Source: an uncultured Pelagibacteraceae bacterium (GTDB lineage Bacteria; Pseudomonadota; Alphaproteobacteria; Pelagibacterales; Pelagibacteraceae). From it: a DNA stretch of 55,789 nucleotides. Under the pieces are notes generated by a model that worked only from the letters and a program-made list of their open reading frames with translations, did no database searches and was not told the DNA's origin. Shown piece by piece: positions 47,227 through 55,789 of the stretch (positions are counted from its first letter, which is position 1; each line of letters begins with the position of its first letter). The stretch spans positions 1 through 55,789 of the forward strand of contig CABZLS010000009.1 of the NCBI GenBank assembly GCA_902526645.1. The letters run 5' to 3'. A program made the translations under genes and the position numbers.

Positions 47227-48762
47227 TTAAGATTTAAAGTTTTTTTTTAAATTAGATATTACTTCAATTAAACTTTTTTCAGCTTCTTCTTCCAATTTTC
47301 CTGAATTTAAAATTGACTCTATAATTTCAGGTTTATCAGACTTACATCTGTCTATTATCTTATTTTCGAAATCTGCAATATCTTTTAAATTTATATCATC
47401 TAAATATCCCTTTACTCCACAAAATACTGAAATTACTTGTTCTGCAACTGTCATTGGAGAGTACTGTTTTTGTTTTAAAAGTTCAGTTAATTTTGAGCCT
47501 CTATTTAAAAGTTGTTGAGTTGAAGCATCTAAGTCAGAACCAAATTGAGCAAACGCAGCCATTTCTCTATATTGTGCTAACTCGAGCTTCATTGAGCCTG
47601 AAACTTTTTTCATTGCTTTTGTTTGAGCTGCAGATCCAACTCTAGAAACTGACAATCCAACGTTGATGGCAGGTCTAATACCTTGGTTAAATAACTCTGT
47701 TTCTAAGAATATTTGTCCATCTGTAATTGAAATTACATTAGTAGGTATATAAGCGGAAACATCACCACCTTGTGTTTCAATAATTGGAAGTGCTGTTAAA
47801 GATCCTCCACCATGTTCATCACTTAATTTTGCTGCTCTTTCTAATAATCGACTGTGCAAGTAAAATACATCTCCTGGATATGCTTCTCTTCCTGGAGGTC
47901 TTCTTAATATAAGTGACATTTGTCTATACGCTACTGCTTGCTTTGAAAGGTCATCATAAATAATCAGCGCGTGCATTCCATTATCTCTAAAAAATTCACC
48001 CATCGCACAACCTGTGTAAGGGGCTAAAAATTGTAAAGGTGCAGAATCTGAAGCTGTTGCTGCAACAATAGTTGTATATTCCATAGCACCTGCTTCCTCT
48101 AAAGTTTTTTGAATTTGTCTCACTGTTGATCTTTTTTGTCCAACTGCAACATAAATACAATATAGTTTTTGTTTCTCATCACCAGATTCATTTATTTTTT
48201 TTTGATTAATAATTGCATCAATTGCGACTGCTGTTTTTCCAGTTTGTCTATCACCAATAATTAATTCCCTCTGACCTCTTCCAATTGGAACAAGGCTGTC
48301 GATTGATTTTAAACCAGTTTGCATTGGTTCACTAACTGATTGTCTTGGAATAATTCCAGGAGCTTTTACTTCAACCCTGCTTTTTTTAACTCCTTTATCT
48401 AGCATGCCTTTTCCATCTATCGGATTTCCTAATCCATCAACAACTCTTCCCAATAACTCTTTACCAACTGGGGTATCAACAATACTTCCTGTTCTTTTTA
48501 CAACATCTCCTTCTTTAATATTACGATCATCTCCAAAAATAACTACTCCAACATTTTCACTCTCTAAATTTAAAGCCATGCCTTTAGAGCCATCTGAAAA
48601 TTCAACCATTTCTCCAGCCTGAACATTGTCTAAACCATAAATTCTTGCTATCCCGTCACCCACAGATAAAACTTGTCCTACTTCAGAAATTTCAGCTTTT
48701 TCACCAAAATTTTTAATTTGTTCTTTTAATATTTTTGTTACTTCTGATGGATTAATTTCCAT
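47227..48762 (-). CDS. atpA: ATP synthase F1 alpha subunit
   Basis: Non-catalytic nucleotide-binding subunit. 511 residues. Walker A is [11 protein letters not shown] (about 170-180); [22 protein letters not shown] and the arginine-finger region [10 protein letters not shown] (about 373-382) are present. The N terminus [16 protein letters not shown] is typical. One base separates it from atpH. Full length and intact. Confidence 0.98.
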   Translation of the reverse strand: MEINPSEVTKILKEQIKNFGEKAEISEVGQVLSVGDGIARIYGLDNVQAGEMVEFSDGSKGMALNLESENVGVVIFGDDRNIKEGDVVKRTGSIVDTPVGKELLGRVVDGLGNPIDGKGMLDKGVKKSRVEVKAPGIIPRQSVSEPMQTGLKSIDSLVPIGRGQRELIIGDRQTGKTAVAIDAIINQKKINESGDEKQKLYCIYVAVGQKRSTVRQIQKTLEEAGAMEYTTIVAATASDSAPLQFLAPYTGCAMGEFFRDNGMHALIIYDDLSKQAVAYRQMSLILRRPPGREAYPGDVFYLHSRLLERAAKLSDEHGGGSLTALPIIETQGGDVSAYIPTNVISITDGQIFLETELFNQGIRPAINVGLSVSRVGSAAQTKAMKKVSGSMKLELAQYREMAAFAQFGSDLDASTQQLLNRGSKLTELLKQKQYSPMTVAEQVISVFCGVKGYLDDINLKDIADFENKIIDRCKSDKPEIIESILNSGKLEEEAEKSLIEVISNLKKNFKS

Positions 48763-48763
48763 A

Positions 48764-49321
48764 TTATGCCTCTATCATTCTAGATTCTAATTGTTGTAAT
48801 TTTTTTTTAATAGAAGTATCAATCATTGTGCTACCAATTTGCACAACTAAACCTCCAATTAAACTTTGATCATGAGTGTAGTTTAATTTTATTTTGGAAT
48901 TAAAATTATTCGATAATTCTTGTGTAATTTTGTTAATTTCATCTTGTGTTAAGTTTTTGGCTGACTTTATTTCTGCTTTTAATTCACCTCTTTTTTCAGA
49001 GCAAATCTCATTAAAGTTTTTTAAAATCTGCTGAACATAAAAAAATCTTCTTTTTGTAATTAAAAAACCCAAAAAATTTTTGAATAAGGCTTCGAATTTA
49101 AAATTATCAGATATTTTTTTTATAGTTTGGTCTAAAATTTCACTACTAACTATAGGATTTTTTATTAAATTATTAAAATCTTTACTGTTTGAAATTAATT
49201 TCAATAAAGCATGAGAATTCTCTTCAATTTTTGACAGAGAATTAGACTCCTTAGCTAATTCATATAGAGCTAAAGAATATCTATTAGCTGAGGTATCAGA
49301 AAATCCTTTGTTTTTACTCAA
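48764..49321 (-). CDS. atpH: ATP synthase F1 delta subunit
   Basis: Peripheral stalk protein joining F1 to the b subunits. 185 residues. Family marks: [15 protein letters not shown] near the N terminus, [21 protein letters not shown] in the middle and the C-terminal [25 protein letters not shown]-type segment (quoted in part). The start is TTG, supported by AAAGG eight bases upstream and by the lack of any ATG before the conserved region. It opens the F1 operon with its own promoter behind priA. Confidence 0.93.
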   Translation of the reverse strand: MSKNKGFSDTSANRYSLALYELAKESNSLSKIEENSHALLKLISNSKDFNNLIKNPIVSSEILDQTIKKISDNFKFEALFKNFLGFLITKRRFFYVQQILKNFNEICSEKRGELKAEIKSAKNLTQDEINKITQELSNNFNSKIKLNYTHDQSLIGGLVVQIGSTMIDTSIKKKLQQLESRMIEA

Positions 49322-49380
49322 TTTATTACCTTTAAATGTAAGTGATTAATTTTAAAATCACGCTTTAATTAGCACATGCG

Positions 49381-49409
49381 ATTATAGTCTTCAAGCAACA
49401 CATTTGCAA
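49381..49409 (-). promoter_or_regulatory. Sigma-70-like promoter of atpHAGDC
   Basis: On the minus strand, TTGCAA (49409-49404), exactly 17 bases, then a perfect TATAAT (49386-49381). It lies between the priA stop and the TTG start of atpH, giving a leader of about 53 bases. Confidence 0.75.
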
Positions 49410-49440
49410 AAAACTGTTTTTTTTGGGCTTTAATTAAAGC
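49410..49440 (-). terminator. Weak terminator candidate at the priA end
   Basis: The 14-base palindrome GCTTTAATTAAAGC (49427-49440) spans the last priA codons and its stop. Reading on the minus strand it is followed after an A run by AACAGTTTTTT. The inner stem is entirely A-T and no ideal U tract follows directly, so termination is likely partial. Confidence 0.35.
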
Positions 49441-51385
49441 TTATTGGATCAACATCAACTGAAAGTTTTATTCCTGATGAAAATTTATGTCTTGAAATTA
49501 TTGAAGCTAGAGAGTTCTGTAATTTTAAAGTCTTTGGACCTCTTATAAGTAGTCTGACTCTATATTTTCGCTTCAATCTAAATATAGGTGCACTTACCGG
49601 ACCTAAAACTTTTCCATGAATTTTATTTTCGATAGACAATTTAAATTTCACAGCCTCTTTTTCTAATTTATTTTCATTCTCTCCTGATAAAATAAGAGAA
49701 ATAAATCTTTGAAAAGGAGGAAGATTATTTTTTTTTCTTATTTCTATCTCTTTATCTAAGAAAATTTCAGGATTTTTATGGGTAATATCTGAAATCATTT
49801 TTGTATTATAATTATAAGTTTGAAAATATACTGTTGAAGATTGGCCTGTGCGACCAGCTCTACCAGATAACTGATGATACAATTGTAAATTTTTTTCAGC
49901 ACTCCTTAAGTCGTGACCTTGAGAAGATAAATCAATATCTACAACAACAATACAATTTAAGTTTGGAAAATGAAAACCTTTCGATATCAATTGAGTACCA
50001 ACTAAAATCTGAATCTCATTATTTATAATTTTTTCTAATTTATCTTTTGAGCTTTTTTTATTCATTGTATCACTGGAAAAAATTTCAATTTTTTTTGATG
50101 GAAAAATTTTTTTCACCTCCTCAGATATTCTTTCTACGCCTGGTCCACTGAGTCTAAACTCACAAACTCCTTCTTTGGTACAATTTCTTTTTAAAAAAGA
50201 CTTAAAACCACAATAATGACACAATAAATTATTTTTTTTTTTATGATAAACTAAATTAACAGAACAATTAGGACATGAAAAACTATTATAACATTTTTTA
50301 CAAAAAACATTTGGAGAGAAACCTCTTCTATTTAAAAAAAATAAAACTTGATCTTTTTTTTCTAAATGAAAGTTTACCTTGTTAATTATTTCTTTTGAAA
50401 TCCACGACTGATTTTCTAATTTTGTATCATTTAGATTTATTATTTCGTAATCTGGTAAAGAGGCTTTTTTGTATCGATTGATAAGTTTAGAAACACTATA
50501 TTTTTTTTTTTTTATATTAACATAAGTCTCAACCGATGGAACCGAAGTAATAAGATTGATAGGAATATTTTCAAATAATGCTCTTGATATTGCCATATCT
50601 CTCGCATTATATATGACACCCTCATCTTGCTTATAAGATTGGTCATGCTCTTCGTCAACAATAATTAATCCTAATTTTTTAAATGGCAAAAATAATGATG
50701 ATCGTGCACCGATAACTACATTTATTTCACCATTAAGTATTCCACTCCAAATTTTTTCTTTATTTTTTTTTGTAATACTAGAGTGCCATATTGCTGGCTT
50801 GAAACCAAAAAATTCCATAAATTTTTTTTCAAATTGATTGGTTAAACCTATCTCTGGTAACATTACTAATCCTTGAAAACCCTTTTCTATAATTTTTTTA
50901 AGGGCTTCAAAATACACGATTGTTTTCCCTGATCCAGTTGTCCCTTGTAATACATGAACATTAAATTTTTGATTAGAAGCATTAATCTCATTCAAAGATT
51001 TTTTTTGTTCATTTGTTAATTTGAATGATATTTTTTTAATTTTGTTATTTAAACTTCTATCAAATTTGACATCTAATTTCTCGATAGGTTTTCCACTTAA
51101 CAATACTAGTTTTAAAGCCATTCCTTTTGGCACGAGATTATATTCTGAAAACCAATTTAAAAATTCTAAAGTCTTTTTTTTTAAATTGGGAATTTCTAAT
51201 TTTCGTATAATTTTTTTAATCTTAAAACTTTTATTATTATCTTTTTCAAAATTATCCCATACAACTCCTATGATTTTAGATTTACCAAAAGGCACCTCAA
51301 CAAAATCTCCAATTTTAAGATCAACATCACTCTCATATGTAAATGGATAATTAAATATATTTGGTATAAGAATCGGAAACTTCAT
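49430..51385 (-). CDS. priA: Primosomal protein N' (PriA helicase)
   Basis: DNA helicase that restarts stalled replication forks. 651 residues, shorter than E. coli PriA (732). Order: N-terminal DNA-binding domain (about 1-100), helicase motifs with Walker A QGTTGSGKT (about 149-157), VDEEH box, then the zinc-binding region with eight Cys (CKKCYNSFSCPNC, LLCHYCG, RNCTKEGVCEF) inserted at about 367-415, and the second RecA lobe with QLISKGFHFPNL and QLSGRAGRTGQ. The Asn-Pro-type -3 to -5 ends are intact. Follows lpd after 22 bases; followed by the atp promoter. Contains a run of 13 A (coding strand) at 50501-50513. Confidence 0.95.
   Translation of the reverse strand: MKFPILIPNIFNYPFTYESDVDLKIGDFVEVPFGKSKIIGVVWDNFEKDNNKSFKIKKIIRKLEIPNLKKKTLEFLNWFSEYNLVPKGMALKLVLLSGKPIEKLDVKFDRSLNNKIKKISFKLTNEQKKSLNEINASNQKFNVHVLQGTTGSGKTIVYFEALKKIIEKGFQGLVMLPEIGLTNQFEKKFMEFFGFKPAIWHSSITKKNKEKIWSGILNGEINVVIGARSSLFLPFKKLGLIIVDEEHDQSYKQDEGVIYNARDMAISRALFENIPINLITSVPSVETYVNIKKKKYSVSKLINRYKKASLPDYEIINLNDTKLENQSWISKEIINKVNFHLEKKDQVLFFLNRRGFSPNVFCKKCYNSFSCPNCSVNLVYHKKKNNLLCHYCGFKSFLKRNCTKEGVCEFRLSGPGVERISEEVKKIFPSKKIEIFSSDTMNKKSSKDKLEKIINNEIQILVGTQLISKGFHFPNLNCIVVVDIDLSSQGHDLRSAEKNLQLYHQLSGRAGRTGQSSTVYFQTYNYNTKMISDITHKNPEIFLDKEIEIRKKNNLPPFQRFISLILSGENENKLEKEAVKFKLSIENKIHGKVLGPVSAPIFRLKRKYRVRLLIRGPKTLKLQNSLASIISRHKFSSGIKLSVDVDPISFN
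50501..50513 (-). repeat. Homopolymer run of 13 A (coding strand) inside priA
   Basis: Thirteen T on the plus strand encode four Lys of PriA in frame. It is the second 13-base run inside an essential-type gene in this window. Confidence 0.95.
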
Positions 51386-51407
51386 ACTTTTATAATATGA
51401 AAATTTA

Positions 51408-52808
51408 TTAAGAGTGTATTGCTCTTTTATCTACAGATAATGCAGCCTCTTTTACTGCTTCTGAAAACGTTGGGTGTGCATGGCAAGTTCTGGCTATATC
51501 CTCTGAGCTAGCTCCGAATTCCATCGCAATTCCAATTTCTGCTATTAATTCTCCAGCATGAGGTCCTATCAAGTGTGCCCCTAAAACTTTATCAGTTTTT
51601 TCATCAGCTAAAATTTTAACAAAACCCTCAGAATCATCAATTGCTTTAGCTCTTGAATTCGCCATGAACGAAAACTTACCTGTTCTATATTTTATATTCT
51701 TTTCTTTTAATTGCTCTTCTGTTTGTCCAATAGATGCAACTTCGGGTGTTGTATAAATAACTCCTGGAATAGTATTGTAATTTACATGACCTGATTGACC
51801 TGCAATGTTTTCTGCTACAGCAACACCTTCATCCTCAGCTTTGTGAGCAAGCATAGGTCCGACTATTACATCACCAATAGCATATATGTTGTTAACGTTT
51901 GTTTGAAAATACTTATTAGTTTTTATTCTTTTTTTATCATCTAATTCGACACCTATTTTTTCTAAATTTAAATTTTTTGTATTAGGTTTTCTCCCCACAG
52001 AAACTAGAACTATATCAGTATTAAAATCTTTTTTATTTCCATCTTTATCTTTTGTTGAAACTATAGCTCCAGAACCATTTGTTTTTACTGACTCAACTTT
52101 GTGTTGCATATGAAAATTAATTCCTTGTTTTTTTAAAATTTTCATAAATTCCTGAGAAACTTCTTTATCCATTCCAGGTGTAATATGATCCAAAAATTCA
52201 ATTACATGCACTTCTGAACCTAATCTTGACCAAACTGAACTCATTTCAAGTCCGATATAACCTCCACCCACAACAACCATTTTTTTTGGAACTTTTTCTA
52301 ATTTTAAAGCTCCAGTCGAAGAAACAATCACTTTTTCATCAAAATCAATCCCAGGCAATGAAACTGGGACAGAACCTGTAGCAATAATTGTTTTTTCAGA
52401 ACTTATTATTGTTTCTTTATTTTTCTCATCTTTGATTAAAACTTCATTTTTCGATTTAAAACTTCCAGTCCCCTTAAAATAAGTTACCTTATTTTTTTTA
52501 AGTAGGAACTCGACACCTTTTGTTAGTATCGTGACAGCTTTATCTTTACTTTTCATCATTTTTGATAAATTTAATTTTACTTCTCCTATCTCAATTCCCT
52601 TATTTGATAAATTTTGAACTTTATGAAATTCTTCTGACAAATTTAGTAAACTTTTTGAAGGAATACATCCAACGTTCAAACAAGTTCCACCAAGTGATCC
52701 TCTAGACTCAATACATGCTGTTTTTAATCCTAATTGTGCTAATCTGATTGCACACACATAGCCTCCTGGACCACCACCAATTACAACTGCTTGAAATTTT
52801 TCTGCCAT
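51408..52808 (-). CDS. lpd: Dihydrolipoyl dehydrogenase (E3)
   Basis: Flavoprotein that reoxidises the lipoyl group of 2-oxoacid dehydrogenase complexes, giving NADH. 466 residues. FAD motif GGGPGGYVCA (about 11-20), redox-active disulfide Cys43/Cys48 in GGTCLNVGCIPSK, NAD motif VVGGGYIGLEM, the second FAD site IYAIGDVI and the active-site His in CHAHPTFSEA. It directly follows sucB (no gap), so it serves the 2-oxoglutarate complex and perhaps others such as glycine cleavage. Confidence 0.97.
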   Translation of the reverse strand: MAEKFQAVVIGGGPGGYVCAIRLAQLGLKTACIESRGSLGGTCLNVGCIPSKSLLNLSEEFHKVQNLSNKGIEIGEVKLNLSKMMKSKDKAVTILTKGVEFLLKKNKVTYFKGTGSFKSKNEVLIKDEKNKETIISSEKTIIATGSVPVSLPGIDFDEKVIVSSTGALKLEKVPKKMVVVGGGYIGLEMSSVWSRLGSEVHVIEFLDHITPGMDKEVSQEFMKILKKQGINFHMQHKVESVKTNGSGAIVSTKDKDGNKKDFNTDIVLVSVGRKPNTKNLNLEKIGVELDDKKRIKTNKYFQTNVNNIYAIGDVIVGPMLAHKAEDEGVAVAENIAGQSGHVNYNTIPGVIYTTPEVASIGQTEEQLKEKNIKYRTGKFSFMANSRAKAIDDSEGFVKILADEKTDKVLGAHLIGPHAGELIAEIGIAMEFGASSEDIARTCHAHPTFSEAVKEAALSVDKRAIHS

Positions 52809-54107
52809 TTAAATATCTAAAAACAACCTTCTTGGATCTTCTAAATTTTCTTTAATCATCTTTAAAAATGAAACCGATTCTTTGCCATCAATTATTCTAT
52901 GATCATAAGATAATGCCAAATACATTATTGGTCTGATTTTAATTTCACCATCAACAACTATTGGCCTATCAATAATGTTGTGCATTCCCAATACGCCTGA
53001 TTGAGGTAAGTTAAGTATTGGTGTAGATAACATTGAACCATAAACACCACCATTGCTAATAGTAAATGTTCCTCCTTGTAAATCTTCTATTGTAAGTTTG
53101 CCCTCTTTAGCCTTTTCAGAAATTTGTTTAATATTTTTTTCAATCTCTGCAAAAGATAATTCATCAGCATTTTTCAATACAGGTACTACAAGGCCTTTAT
53201 CAGTTCCAACTGCAAAACTTATGTTATAATAATTTTTGTAAACTATCGTATCTCCCTCAATTTCTGCGTTGACTGCAGGGAAATTTTTTAAAGCAACTAC
53301 ACAAGCTTTTACAAAGAAAGACATAAAGCCTAGCTTTACACCATATCTATTTTGAAAATCTTCCTGATTTTCTTTTCTCATATTCATAATATTTGACATA
53401 TCAACTTCATTAAATGTAGTTAATAAAGCTGCATTTTCTTGGGCTTGCTTTAATCTTTTAGCAATAGTTTGTCTTAATCTTGTCATCTTAATTTTTTCTT
53501 CTTGTCCATACTTAATTTTCCTCTCTGAAGGAGGCGGATTGACTCCCATTAAATCGATTAAGTCCCCTTTTAAAATTCTCCCATCTTTTCCAGATCCTTC
53601 AACTGATGAAATATCAATCTTATTTTCTGCAACTATTTTTCTAACTGCTGGAGACAAACTTTGATCGTATTTTGATTCCATTTTAGATGGTTTCTCTTCA
53701 ATTTCTTTTGTAAGAACTAACGGCTTTTCTTCTACATCTTCAACTTCAATTTTATCCTCAAAAATTTTTGTCTCTTCTTCATCATTTTTTGTTTCCAACT
53801 TAATTATGTTATCTTTTTCTAATGTTGGTTTAATTTTTTCAATTTTCTCTGATTTTTTTTTAGTAGAACCATTTTCTGACACAGATCCTAACAGAGCACC
53901 AACTTCTACTATAGAGCCATCTTTTGTGTTTATTTCTGTCAAAGTTCCAGAAACAGGCGAGGGTACTTCTAAGTTAACTTTATCCGTTTCTAATTCAACG
54001 ACTGGTTCGTCAGCTTCAACTACATCACCCTCTTTTTTTAACCATTTTGATACAGTAGCCTCGTTAATACTTTCTCCAAGCACAGGCACTAAAATTTTTT
54101 CACTCAT
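52809..54107 (-). CDS. sucB: 2-oxoglutarate dehydrogenase E2, dihydrolipoyl succinyltransferase
   Basis: Core of the TCA-cycle 2-oxoglutarate dehydrogenase complex. 432 residues: lipoyl domain with lipoyl Lys43 in [13 protein letters not shown], a long charged linker (about 85-140, rich in Glu/Lys), the peripheral-subunit-binding domain [14 protein letters not shown]...[13 protein letters not shown] (about 152-186), and the catalytic domain ending in [16 protein letters not shown] with the catalytic His-Asp pair. The adjacent sucA and the SYDHRIIDG motif support succinyl rather than acetyl specificity. Confidence 0.96.
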   Translation of the reverse strand: MSEKILVPVLGESINEATVSKWLKKEGDVVEADEPVVELETDKVNLEVPSPVSGTLTEINTKDGSIVEVGALLGSVSENGSTKKKSEKIEKIKPTLEKDNIIKLETKNDEEETKIFEDKIEVEDVEEKPLVLTKEIEEKPSKMESKYDQSLSPAVRKIVAENKIDISSVEGSGKDGRILKGDLIDLMGVNPPPSERKIKYGQEEKIKMTRLRQTIAKRLKQAQENAALLTTFNEVDMSNIMNMRKENQEDFQNRYGVKLGFMSFFVKACVVALKNFPAVNAEIEGDTIVYKNYYNISFAVGTDKGLVVPVLKNADELSFAEIEKNIKQISEKAKEGKLTIEDLQGGTFTISNGGVYGSMLSTPILNLPQSGVLGMHNIIDRPIVVDGEIKIRPIMYLALSYDHRIIDGKESVSFLKMIKENLEDPRRLFLDI

Positions 54108-54113
54108 TATATG

Positions 54114-55789
54114 TTATTCAAAAACTTTTTTTATAATTTCTTGCTGTTGAGAAATATGTCTTTTAGCATAACCTGTAGCCGGTGATGCATCTGGACTTCT
54201 TCCAATATAAGAAACATTTTTATTATTAGCCTTTATATTATCTAATGTCCATTGGATATAATCTCTAACTGAAAACCAAGCACCCATATTTTTAGGCTCT
54301 TCTTGACACCAATAAAATTGAGCATTTTTAGCATAAGATTTAAGCTCTTTTGCTAAAGCTTTTGCAGGGAATGGGTAAAGCTGTTCTATTCTATAAAATA
54401 CCAAATCATCTCTTTTTAGTTTTTCTCTCGCCTCAAGTAAATCAAAGTAAATTTTACCTGAACATAATATCACTTTTTTAATTTTTTTTGGTTTTTTTAG
54501 TTTAATAAACCCTTTGGTTTTGGGATCAATTGCGTGATCCCACAAAACTCTATGAAAAGAATTTTTTTTACCAAAATCATCTAAGTTTGACACACAATGC
54601 TTATGACGCAACAAAGACTTTGGTGTCATTATGATCAATGGTTTTCTAAAATCTCTATGCATTTGTCTTCTCAGTGCATGAAAATAATTTGCTGGAGTAG
54701 TACAGTTCATAACTTGCATATTGTCGTTTGAACACAATTGTAAAAATCTTTCTAATCTTGCTGAAGAATGTTCTGGTCCTTGACCTTCATAGCCATGTGG
54801 TAACAACATCACTAAGCCAGAAGCCCTAGACCATTTTCTTTCTCCAGAAGCTATAAATTGATCAATTACAACTTGTGCACCATTTGCAAAATCTCCAAAT
54901 TGAGCCTCCCAGATAGTAAGTGTATTAGGTTCAACTAAACTATATCCATACTCAAATCCTAAAACAGCTAATTCAGATAAAAAACTATCTACAATTTCAA
55001 AATTTTTTTGATTCTTTGAAATATTGTTTAAAGGAATGTATCTTGAATTATCAATTTGATTTCTTAAAACAGAGTGTCGTTGACTAAAAGTACCTCTACC
55101 TGAGTCCTGGCCAACTAACCTCACGGGATATCCTTCCTCTAAAAGTGAGCCAAATGCAAGTGATTCTGCTGTTGACCAATCAATTCCTGAACCTTTTTTT
55201 AAATTTAGTTTTCTATTTTCAAAAATTTTTGAAATTGTTTTATGAATATTTATTTCATTTGGAATGGTATTAATTTTATTCGAAATTTCTAATAATTTTT
55301 TAGTATCAGCACCAGTAACACCTCTTTTATCCTTTCCTTTTTCAGGTTTATACCTGGACCAAGTTCCCTCAAACCACTCAATTTTTGGTTTATAATCTTT
55401 CGCATTTTTAAATTGATCATCCAATAAGTCTTTAAATCTTTTAATTGATAAATTTAAAAAATCTTTGGAAATCAAATGGCTCGCTACAAGTCTTTCTCCA
55501 TAAACTTTAACTGGAGAAGGGTGAGATCTAATTTTTTTATACATTAATGGTTGAGTAAAAGAAGGTTCATCTCCCTCATTATGTCCAAACCTTCTATAAC
55601 AGATCAAATCTATTACTACGTCTCTATTAAATTTTAATCTAAAATCTGTTGCTATTCTTGCAGCATACACAACTGCTTCTGGATCATCACCATTTACATG
55701 AATAATGGGAGCTTCAACCATTTTTGCTATATCAGAAGGATACGGTGAAGATCTTGCAAATCTCGGACTTGTAGTAAACCCTATTTGAT
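54114..55789 (-). CDS. sucA: 2-oxoglutarate dehydrogenase E1 (thiamine-diphosphate), 5' part beyond the window
   Basis: Decarboxylates 2-oxoglutarate and passes succinyl to E2. The reading frame continues without a stop to the right edge (reading QIGFTTSPRFARSSPYPSD before the internal Met at 55721), so the Met at 55721 is not the start. About 558 C-terminal residues of the usual 930-1000 are visible. Family marks: HVNGDDPEAV, RRFGHNEGDEPSFTQPLMY, GRGTFSQRHSV, LPHGYEGQGPEHSS and the end CQEEPKNMGAW...GYAKRH. Six bases separate it from sucB, and it heads the sucA-sucB-lpd group. Confidence 0.97.
   Translation of the reverse strand, partial: QIGFTTSPRFARSSPYPSDIAKMVEAPIIHVNGDDPEAVVYAARIATDFRLKFNRDVVIDLICYRRFGHNEGDEPSFTQPLMYKKIRSHPSPVKVYGERLVASHLISKDFLNLSIKRFKDLLDDQFKNAKDYKPKIEWFEGTWSRYKPEKGKDKRGVTGADTKKLLEISNKINTIPNEINIHKTISKIFENRKLNLKKGSGIDWSTAESLAFGSLLEEGYPVRLVGQDSGRGTFSQRHSVLRNQIDNSRYIPLNNISKNQKNFEIVDSFLSELAVLGFEYGYSLVEPNTLTIWEAQFGDFANGAQVVIDQFIASGERKWSRASGLVMLLPHGYEGQGPEHSSARLERFLQLCSNDNMQVMNCTTPANYFHALRRQMHRDFRKPLIIMTPKSLLRHKHCVSNLDDFGKKNSFHRVLWDHAIDPKTKGFIKLKKPKKIKKVILCSGKIYFDLLEAREKLKRDDLVFYRIEQLYPFPAKALAKELKSYAKNAQFYWCQEEPKNMGAWFSVRDYIQWTLDNIKANNKNVSYIGRSPDASPATGYAKRHISQQQEIIKKVFE

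Noticed and set aside
49427-49440. Protein-binding operator for the atp operon (14-base palindrome)
   Set aside because: The palindrome encodes the last priA codons and is upstream of the -35 box; a weak terminator is a simpler reading, and both are uncertain.

Overview
The window is a gene-dense, very AT-rich chromosomal segment from an alphaproteobacterium, most likely the SAR11 clade (Pelagibacterales, 'Candidatus Pelagibacter'-like). This is inferred from gene content and style, not from a database search: strong A/T codon bias with long A runs inside genes, no gene-free stretch above about 190 bases, many start/stop overlaps, a class I lysyl-tRNA synthetase, alphaproteobacterial regulators (ChvG/ChvI, RegA), the metX-metW pair under a SAM-II riboswitch, and the tsaE-amgK-murU order. 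I see no rRNA, tRNA, CRISPR array, insertion sequence, prophage or attachment site. Both edges cut a gene: oligopeptidase B on the left and the 2-oxoglutarate dehydrogenase E1 gene sucA on the right.

Layout. 1-7.5 kb: oligopeptidase B, an Hsp20 chaperone with a heat-shock promoter and a ROSE-like leader, a small lipoprotein, a purine permease and phosphoribosyltransferase, DUF1330, an AlkA-type glycosylase, a DMT exporter, MsrA, and an sseA sulfurtransferase split by a frameshift. 7.5-12.5 kb: an RND efflux pair whose adaptor lacks the usual alpha-hairpin, a lytic-transglycosylase-like lipoprotein and a VanZ-like protein. 12.5-21.7 kb: gpmA, then a minus-strand block polA-chvI-chvG-ahcY-tsaE-amgK-murU. 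21.8-26.7 kb: bioY, regA, a three-gene polyamine cassette (ornithine/lysine decarboxylase, deoxyhypusine-synthase-like enzyme, arginase-family ureohydrolase) and yhhQ. 26.7-35.3 kb: rpmB, pyrD, lysS, trkH, an AmpG-like permease with a cytoplasmic NlpC/P60 hydrolase, tyrC and hisC. 35.5-44.5 kb: metX-metW-gloB, then rplU-rpmA-obgE-proB-proA-nadD-rsfS-ctpA-rppH. 44.5-55.8 kb: on the minus strand sucA-sucB-lpd-priA followed by the F1 operon atpHAGDC.

How the genes fit together. Three themes recur. The first is cell-wall turnover and recycling: the SLT-like lipoprotein, the AmpG-like importer, an NlpC/P60 peptidase without signal peptide, AmgK and MurU. The second is sulfur and methyl metabolism: the SAM-II-controlled metX-metW, ahcY, msrA and sseA. 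The third is central energy metabolism: the 2-oxoglutarate dehydrogenase complex and the F1 sector. Regulation visible in the DNA is sparse. The clearest signals are the SAM-II aptamer and promoter before metX, the sigma-32-type promoter plus ROSE-like RNA thermometer before hsp20, and sigma-70-like promoters before rpmB, rplU and atpH.

The items most worth following up are the ROSE-like thermometer, the hairpin-less RND adaptor, the sseA frameshift in a 7-A run, the alternative pairing next to the SAM-II aptamer, and the polyamine cassette. I did not find a clearly novel defence or mobile system; this is core chromosome.
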